Source: Favolaschia claudopus (Eukaryota > Basidiomycota > Agaricomycetes > Agaricales > Mycenaceae). From it: a stretch of 64,000 nucleotides of DNA. Within the stretch, counting starts at the first letter, position 1; each line of letters begins with the position of its first letter. Location: assembly GCA_037176885.1 (NCBI GenBank), contig JAWWNJ010000039.1, positions 1 through 64,000 of the forward strand, written 5' to 3'. Made by a program: the position numbers and the translations under genes. The notes under the pieces are model-generated. The model was not told where the DNA came from. It did no database searches and saw nothing but the letters and a program-made list of their open reading frames with translations. Of this stretch, positions 56,804-64,000 are shown one piece after another.

Positions 56804-58530
56804 TCATAGCGAAAGGAGGCCCAACAGAAGTAAGGCGCCAGGAAGGAAAAAGAGCTCACGAATCCCAACACTACGGAGCGACGAGGCAGCGCCAGTGGGA
56901 CCACTGCCAGGGGCGGAACCTGTCTGTGAGCCACCGGCGCTCTGGCTGTTCGATGCGTTTACGGCGCCACTGTTCATGAATGTGAGTCGCAAGTACAGGA
57001 GGTGGAAGTAGAGTTAGCATACGTGGTGAACACGCGGAGATAGTTGATATCCCAGTAGGCATCGTTATAGTTCGCCGGGTCTGTAACGGCCGCACTGCAG
57101 TTTGGTGCTACGGAAGCGCAGGAGGGACCACTGTTCGGCGCCCACAAAGACTGAACTCCAGCAAATGCACCTTCAGGGTCATCAGCCTATTTTTAGCGTG
57201 GTATACAAGTAGGAACGACGCACCGCAAACGTTGATGTACTATGAATAGATGGGAAGATATCAAATTAAACAGTGCTGCGCATTACAAGATAGACCCACC
57301 AAGGTGATAATTTGAGGACCGAAAGCCTTTGTGGGATCGCAAGAGGAGGCCGGATACCATGCACTAGCTTGCCCCCAGGTCGTCGGGTTCGGCGATTTGT
57401 TGTTGACGCTAATATCGCCGGGAACAGAACCCCGCGGAAAATACCAGAACGCAACGCCGGTTACATCCCACAACGAGGCGAACACACCACCGCCTTGAGA
57501 TGCAAAGCCACTACCAAAGGAATTGGGTTTTGTTTCAGTCGTCACGCAGCCAATGGTGTTGTCGCCTGCGCAGGCATGAGGATTAAGGTTTAGACCAGCA
57601 AACTGGTAAGGACGCACCAGTAGCAGGAGTGACGGTGCAGTTTGAGAGATCTCCGTTCGCTGTCGAGATTGTACCGGTCTGATTTGACGCAACGGAGGTA
57701 GGCTGATTGCAGTTGGGGTCGCCGACGTGTAGGGAGAAACGATTGTCGGTGGCGAGATTTACCTGAAACGAGCCATGAACACAGAAGAAGAGGGAAATAA
57801 AACACTGCACCGACATTTTCCTGTAAAGCAGGTCAGAACGAGATTAGATATGGCAAAAAAAAGAAATACTATGATGTCTATTTCCCCCTGTATCAAGCTC
57901 TTCAGGTTGAAGTTTAGGGACAAAACTGAGGACTCACTTGTGCAGGCCAGACTTGACCTTGGGTGAAGAGGGATGGCCACACTGAGCACTTGGGGTTACG
58001 ATGAGGTCATCGCTCCTGCTGCGGAGATGACTGAACGTACCCCGAACGGAATGTGGTTCACATCGAAGATGAGCAGACTACCAATGTCCATCAACTGGTT
58101 CGACATCAGGTAGACAGTGTTGCGTCCGAAAGTAGGGTCGCCGGCGCCGTTCGTCGTGTTGTCGACCTTGATAATGGCGTGTCCGTTCCCATCGACAAAT
58201 GTCAACTTGGCATCGTTCGCCGCAGACTGCGATAAAAAGTGGACGTTCCCTTTGAATGCGCCATGAATAATCAACACTCGCGCAGCAAGAAAAACTCGTG
58301 TCGACGCACCGAAATTATTGAAGTCGATAGCGCTCTCGTTGAACTTGAAGCCGCTGAAACTGCACCGCGAGTCATTCACTGCCGCGAGGCTGCAAGCCTT
58401 GGCGGCCTGCTAAGACGTACAAGTTGTTTCCAGACAAGTCTTGTTGTAGATTGTACGTTTGAGCGTGGGTTAACGCGAGTATTGTGGCAAGAACCGCAAT
58501 TCGCAGATGCTGAAAGTGAGCGGAGGGCAT
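56804..58530 (-). CDS. GH16 beta-glucanase, GPI-anchored, copy A
   Basis: Cell-wall glycoside hydrolase acting on beta-1,3/1,4-glucans. Start at 58530 (MPSAHFQHLRIAVLATILAL, signal peptide), then TYNLQQDLSGNNLY. Blocks: FSGFKFNESAIDFNNF, ANDAKLTFVDGNGHAIIKVD, GRNTVYLMSNQLMDIGSLLI, FDVNHIPFG with CSVWPSLFTQGQVWP, and the catalytic motif GEIDIIENVNLATDNRFSLH. Its first Glu (nucleophile) and second Glu (acid/base) lie in different exons: the second is in a 6-nt exon at 57815-57820. Later: GGVFASLWDVTGVAFWYFPR and AWYPASSCDPTKAFGPQIIT. A 16-nt exon carries YINVC. The C-terminus is a Ser/Gly-rich linker and a hydrophobic GPI signal (ELFFLPGALLLLGLLSL), stop 56804. Copy B lies head-to-tail 609 bp upstream. 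Confidence 0.88.
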
Positions 58531-59139
58531 AATGGTGGTGGTGGAAAGGGACAAGAACGAGTGGTGTGAGGCTCGGCTAGATTAGATTTTTAGAGTTCGA
58601 TTGTGACATCGTGACATTTCTATTTTGAACATCTTGACATTCGCTCATTACCTCCAATGCATCCTGGATTCCTCAAGTTGAACGACGCAAGAGATTAGCG
58701 GGCTGCCTTATTCTTCGACATTGTGCCAGCCGCAGCGCAAGGGTCGTCTCGCGATATCCAGAGACGGCTCGAGAAAGAGATCTTGGAGATCAGCACGATT
58801 TCTCTTAGCTTACTAAAGCCTAGTACCCCAAGATATCCCAAGACAAGGCGTGTTTCGCTGGGCAAATACGCAGAAAGTGCATAGCCCATGCTGGCGGCAG
58901 GCACGTTCTCTGAGTATCCCTTGGAAATTTCTTGCCTCCCCTTGAAATATTCCGCAACCCCATTTCGGTGTTAATTCTAAATTGATTTGTGCACTCCGTC
59001 AGCGCAGGCAGCACTGCAAAGTCCGCTCATCTAACAACTGTTTTGAACGGGTATAGTAAGTATAGGTATGTATGTCCGAAAAGAATGTATGGATTTTGTG
59101 AAAACCCACGAAAACTGTATGTACTCTGAGAAGGACACT
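58531..59139. other. Intergenic between the GH16 copies
   Basis: Upstream region of copy A and 3' flank of copy B. Open frames under 75 codons, no domain. Confidence 0.45.
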
Positions 59140-60802
59140 TCAGAGAGAAAGCAGGCCAAAGAAGAGCATAGACGCGGGGACGAGGAAGAGCTCGCGAATC
59201 CCTGCTCCATGTAGAGACGTAGCGGCACCTGTCCCTGTCGGTTGGCCGTTGGGAGCAGAGCCGGACTGCGAAACCCCTGCGTTGGTGTTGTTGTTTGAAG
59301 GGGAAACGGGTCCACTGTTTAGATAGATGTGAGTCCAGGACGAGAATGTGAATGAAGAAAAAACGAACGTGGTGAACACACGGAGATAGTTGATCTCCCA
59401 GTAAGCATCGTTGTAGTTGGTCGGATCTAGAACCGCCACACTGCAGTTGGCGCCTTTGGAAATGCAGGAGGGACCGTTGTCCGGCGCCCACAGAGACTGA
59501 ACACCAGCGAAGGCACCTATGTACAGAGCCGTCAGCCTACGTACAATTTATTGTGACTGGAAGCTACCGCAGATGTCAATGTACTGAACAATAAGGTTAA
59601 GCTATGAACGCAGTGCAGCACAGCAGAGACGCACCAAGGTGATAATCTGAGGACCGAAGGCCTTGCTAGGGTCGCAGGAAGAAGCCGGGTACCACGCACT
59701 GGCTTTACCCCAGGTCGAAGGGTTGGGGGTCTTATTGTCGACGCTGATGTCTTTGGGAACAGAGTCGCGCGGGAAATACCAGAACACCACTCCTGATTCG
59801 TCCCACAGCGTCGCGAAGACACCGCCGCCCTGTTGCGCAAATCCGCTGCCATAAGAGTTGGGCTTGGTCTCGGTTGTAACGCAGCCAATGGTGTTTTCGC
59901 CTGTCAAAAATGTTACTTTGGCCTGTGGGCTCTTGCGATGGGGGACGCACCAGTGGCCGGAGTTACAGTGCAATTGGAAAGGTCGCCTTTCGCTGTAGAG
60001 ATTTTTCCGGTCTGGTTTGAGGCAACAGAGATGGGCTGATTGCAGTTGGGGTCACCGACATGCAGGGAGAAGCGGTTGTCCGTTGCAAGGTTGACCTGAC
60101 ATAAAAGTTCAAAATGAAAACCAGAGAAGCAAGGAACGAACTGACATTTTCCTACAAAACGGGTGAGAAAAATGTACAAACAACAGATAGAAACTCACTA
60201 TGATGTCAATTTCGCCCTGCTCGGGCCAACTTTGACCTTGCGTAAAGAGGGATGGCCAGACCGAACACTAGGATAAGAGTTGACAGGAAATCATTAGCGC
60301 ATACAGCGGAAGCGGCCGAAGGCACGTACGCCGAACGGAATGTGGTTGGCATCGAAAATAAGCAAACTGCCCATGTTCATCATCTCCTTGCTCATGAGAT
60401 AAACTGTGTTCCGTCCAAAATTAGGGTCGCCTGCGCCGTTGGTGGTGTTGTCAACCTTGATAATGGCGCGACCATTCCCATCGACATAAGTCAATTTCGC
60501 AGCGTTGGCCGCAGTGTCCGACAGAAAGTGAACATTTCCTGCAAGCGGCGCTGCGATTTAACGCTTGCCCCAGCACAAGAAACCCAACGTACCGAAGTTA
60601 TTGGGATCGGTAGCACTCTCGTTGAACTTGAATCCACTGAAACTGCACCGAGAGTCATCTCCCGCCGCCCGCACTGGCGTAACAACACATACAAGTTATT
60701 TCCAGACAAGTCTTGTTGCAGATTATATGTTTGAGCGTTGGTCAGCCCAAAGACCGTAGCGAGAAGCGCGAGCTGGAGGCGCTGAGAGCGAGTGGATGGC
60801 AT
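59140..60802 (-). CDS. GH16 beta-glucanase, GPI-anchored, copy B
   Basis: Tandem paralog of copy A with the same order of motifs and the same exon layout. Start at 60802 (MPSTRSQRLQLALLATVFGL, signal peptide), then TYNLQQDLSGNNLY and FSGFKFNESATDPNNF. Blocks: KLTYVDGNGRAIIKVDNTTN, GRNTVYLMSKEMMNMGSLLI, GEIDII then EN in a 6-nt exon (60146-60151) then VNLATDNRFSLHVGDPN, GGVFATLWDESGVVFWYFPR, AWYPASSCDPSKAFGPQIIT and NDAYWEINYLRVF. It ends in a Thr/Asn/Gly-rich linker and a hydrophobic GPI signal (ELFLVPASMLFFGLLSL), stop 59140. Overall the two proteins look around three quarters identical by eye. No frameshift. Confidence 0.88.
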
Positions 60803-62271
60803 AGAGAGAAGGATGGAAAGAGTACACAGATGAGGGGGTATAAGTCAAGAAACAAAATTGTTGTAATCATGGCAGGCAGTAACGGTGGTCCTTATGGAAG
60901 CTGATCAATGCCATAGGCGGCGATGGGCTGCCGCTGTTGCTGCCGACATTTCATCTTCTCACCTACAGCTTTCATCCCCGTTCGCGGGGGCTCAGGTTCA
61001 TCAGAATGTAAATGTGAGTCAGAGGCGTTTACTGGTAGTACTAGAGCTCTACAGAGGAGCTCGAGGAGGAACGCAGCCTGTTACGCAGGATAAATCCGTT
61101 ACAGCACACCGATCAGTACTAAATTTATACACAGTGTACTATCCAACGTTGCAATGCGATGTCCGAGCTGCTAGTGGTTTTGTGTTGGTTTCGAAACGCC
61201 TCTGCCTCTAGAGAATGGTTTTGCATATGCAGAGCTTTAGGACTTCAAAACACCTCGCTTTCGCCCGTTTAAAATTTATAACACTGCAAAACTGGTTGCG
61301 GCGACTAGTAGACGACCCGGACGGCGAAGCCTACCCAGCTCCACCAAGTTGACACGTCCTTCCTTCAAGTATGCAATGTTACGGCTTTCTTTCTGAACGC
61401 TGCCGCGGAAAGTGCGCAAACCGTTAACTGATCTGGGGACTCGACAGTGGTCAAGCAACGCATTCATAACATAACTGAGCAACGGTAATACAGCAGCTGC
61501 TTCTATACCGCCCGGATTCGCTCTGCTAGTGAATCGGAACATTCCTGCTGCTCTCTGGACGGCGACCGACGGTCTTGTTTTGCCGAAGATTTCGCGACGC
61601 TGTTTCAGTTCTTTGTGTCAAACTCTTCGGTTCAAGATTGCACACCGATCAAAAAAATATGCAAGTCAGAGAGACGCGGATGCGATGAACTGCGCGTTTG
61701 TGTTGGACGACAAGCTGAATGAATTTCGTTTGCAAGAGCTTCGCACCGGCGCACGAAAAATCTAGAGACCGTGAAGAAATAAGCAAATCAACGGATATGG
61801 AGCACAAGATACAGTACTCATTCTGAATCCGAGTCGCCATGCCGGACATTCGCGCGCTACCATCTCCACCGCCCCCTCGAGCTCGGCTCCTGTCTTCACC
61901 ACCAACACCTAGGTGCAGGTCGCATTTCTCAATCAAGTCGGTCCTGGAGACCCTCATACGTTTTTCTGTCTTTTCTGTAAGCCCCTTCCTTGTTCTCCTC
62001 TTCTCAAAGTTCAACGTATTCCTTCGTAGTCGCGCCGGTCGCATTCCGAGGATCCTGGAGGTCCTTGCAATCCGGAACCCCTGCTCAAGGCGCTGGGGGC
62101 AATGAATGCTTCGAATCATTCACTTTCAAACCAGCAGATTTCCCATCTTAGGTATTCAAAGAACTCGGAATAGCTCGTCGTCGCTGAGCTTCAGAAGACC
62201 CTAACAAACAACCAATAAAAATAAATTTCAGACACACATTGAGTACCAAGTCTACGTCGTTAAACGTTTCG
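60803..62271. other. Intergenic, no supportable gene
   Basis: About 1.5 kb between GH16 copy B and the acyltransferase. A minus-strand frame of 156 codons (62119-61649) and plus frames of up to 108 codons have biased composition and no domain. No RNA gene, MITE or paired repeat seen. Confidence 0.45.
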
Positions 62272-63786
62272 TTACAGTTTTGCCTTCCCCTCCATGCTCA
62301 TTTCCTTCTTCTCCTCCTTGGCTGCACGCTCCATCATATCCCTCAACTCAGTCGCCGCCTCCGCCAAGTAATGTCTTAACTGAGCAGCGTCCCCGCGCGT
62401 GCTGGTAATCGTCCACCGAATATACCTATGTGCCCAAAATCATCAGGTTCTGGCCTAACAGAAAAAAACAGAAAAAAACACCCACCTCTCACCAATAGCA
62501 TACGACAACCCATACCCATCGGGCACTACCTCCCCATACCCCCACCCCTCCAAATACGGACTACTCAACTGACTCGTACTCAACTCCCAATGCCCCGTCC
62601 TCCCAAACGCCCCATCCAAATAAATCGCAGGCAACTCCTCCCCTTCCCTCACCATTTTCTTCAACCCAAACAAATGCCGGTCCACACCCTGCCCGTCCGC
62701 CGCCCACGCAGCGTACTGCAGATGCCTCGTCACCGCCTTCCTGAACAGCGCAACTCGCTTCCCGTCGGACTCAGCGGGGTCGAGCATGGCTTCGGCCCAC
62801 GCTTTACTCTCGTTCGACGCGCTCCGGATGACCTCCGTCCGGCCGAGCTGGTATTTCCGAGTCTGCGCGCTCTCGTAGGTGATACCGGGCCGGCCAAACA
62901 TCTTATGGAACGCAAGCTGCTTGACGAGCTGCGCCCACGCGTCGGGGGAGGCACCGAAGCCCTTCGCGACCTCCTTGCCGTATCCCTCGTAGTGTAGAAC
63001 GTGCAGCTCGTGCGCGGCAACGAGGGCGTCGAATCGTGACTCCGCGCCTTTGATGAGGTCGCGGGTGGTGGGGTTGAGGTCGAAGGTGAGTTCGGTTGGG
63101 GTGGGGAGAGTTTCGCCTGTTGGGGCGCCGAGGTCGGCTTTGTTGAGAGCGAGAGTGGCCAGGACGAATTCGTTCATGCGGAGAGTGGGGGTGCCGTCCA
63201 TGCAGGAGTGTTCACCGAGGAAGCCAGAGCGTCCGTTGTCGAATACAATCACTGCAGCAATAAGTTAAGTATTTACTTCGAAGCTGATTGGAAGGAATGC
63301 ACATACGCTGGTGCTTATCATAGAACCTATTCCGACCATTACCCACCCAGCACGCTGTCGACATTTCTTCGCGCGTAACAGGCTTCGTGTCGTCTAGGCA
63401 TACAACGATCATGGCGCTCTCGATGGCTTCAAGGCTGGCTGCATTGGCGGGATCAGCAGCAAGAACCTCACGCGCGTCAGTCCAATTGTCACGGTTGTCC
63501 GACGTCAAGGCGCCAACAGGTGTCCCGTAAGAGTCACCCGCTAGCTCAATAACGCGTTCAATCTGTCTATACGCCCGATCATTCAGTATTCAACCAAGCG
63601 AGATATTATGAGAAAAAGAGAACGCACGTCTCGAGTTCGGCTGCAGAAAGCTCCTGGCCAGAGGGATGCACGAGGGGGACGGAGAAAAATTTGTTTTTCC
63701 GCACAAAGACGACATGGTTGTGTGTGGCGGGGTCAAATTTGCGGGCGGTATCGGAGGGCTTGGTGGGGTATCGGGAGGAGTGGAAA
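62272..63786 (-). CDS. Carnitine O-acetyltransferase-like protein, 5' part outside the window or missing
   Basis: Transfers acyl groups between CoA and carnitine, in mitochondria, peroxisomes or cytosol. Visible exons start at a splice acceptor (63786) with FHSSRYPTKPSDTARKFDPA and THNHVVFVRKNKFF. Then RVIELAGDSYGTPVGALTSD, NRFYDKHQ, LIVFDNGRSGFLGEHSCMDG (catalytic His in the EHSxxDG motif), the CoA-binding region KGFGASPDAWAQL, QLGRTEVIRSASNESKAW, and VPDGYGLSYAIGER with YIRWTITSTRGDAAQL at the end; stop 62272-62274. About 200 N-terminal residues of the family are not encoded here. The last 214 bases of the window show no matching exon, so they would be a long intron, or the gene is truncated. 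Confidence 0.85.
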
Positions 63787-64000
63787 CTAAGTAGCATTCA
63801 GGTCAGAAACGCTGGGCGACGGTGGGTTAGATTTTTTTTCCGGCAGCACCCGATGCCTAGAATAAGCATATATTGCCTAGTCTGTTTCGGGGATGCTTGA
63901 CATCGATTGAACCAGCACGGTTCCGCTTTGGTTCCTGATCCAAGATTTGCTCTAGCTCAGGCCAGACGCCATTCCAGCGGACATCCGTCCGACATTGCGG
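63787..64000. other. Window edge, putative intron of the acyltransferase
   Basis: The frames read in the acyltransferase direction contain stops and no N-terminal acyltransferase motif. Sequence beyond the window is needed to decide between a long intron and a truncated gene. Confidence 0.4.

Overview
The window comes from a filamentous basidiomycete, most likely a mushroom-forming Agaricomycete. Genes are packed on both strands and cut by many short introns (about 45-65 nt, GT...AG). Several families are typical of that group: a 7TM-like membrane protein, a WW-domain multi-pass membrane protein, F-box proteins with no close motif beyond the F-box, GPI-anchored GH16 glucanases, a P450 and an FMO-type oxygenase. 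All gene models here were spliced by eye, so exon borders are inference unless a motif fixes them.

Layout. 1-9 kb: a small hypothetical gene, an inositol polyphosphate multikinase gene broken by several frameshifts, an aquaglyceroporin with one apparent 1-nt frameshift, and a coiled-coil gene whose frames are also broken. 9-22 kb: a small membrane-anchored protein, an 18-bp minisatellite, a Rad60/Esc2-type SUMO-like-domain protein, a WW-domain membrane protein, a small acidic protein, an AAAP amino acid transporter, a 7TM-like protein, a secreted dienelactone hydrolase and a GC-rich structured island. 22-32 kb: Smc6, a mitochondrial K+/H+ exchange-related protein, an F-box protein and a hypothetical gene. 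32-47 kb: a small basic protein, a signal-peptide/TM surface protein, mitochondrial branched-chain ketoacid dehydrogenase E1 alpha, a ZIP zinc transporter, a complete 342-bp MITE, a TM protein, a second F-box gene with a divergent partner, and a conserved fungal protein. 47-64 kb: a hypothetical gene, then P450, asparagine-synthetase-like enzyme and FAD monooxygenase side by side, two tandem GH16 glucanases, and the C-terminal two thirds of a carnitine acyltransferase at the window edge.

Connections. Rad60-family proteins act with the Smc5/6 complex, and both a Rad60-like gene and Smc6 lie about 9.5 kb apart here. E1 alpha and carnitine acetyltransferase both feed mitochondrial acyl-CoA metabolism, but nothing shows they are co-regulated. 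P450 + amidotransferase-type synthetase + FMO is compatible with a small accessory pathway.

The most striking signal is the number of microexons (3 to 19 nt) that fall in catalytic or pore motifs: a 3-nt exon in the first NPA box of the aquaporin, a 6-nt exon carrying the second catalytic Glu in both GH16 paralogs, a 12-nt exon inside the Smc6 Walker A, and 8- and 9-nt exons in E1 alpha. Other notable items are the MITE with 35-bp inverted repeats, a degenerate hammerhead-ribozyme-like fold near 29.0 kb, and the concentration of frameshifts in the first 9 kb.
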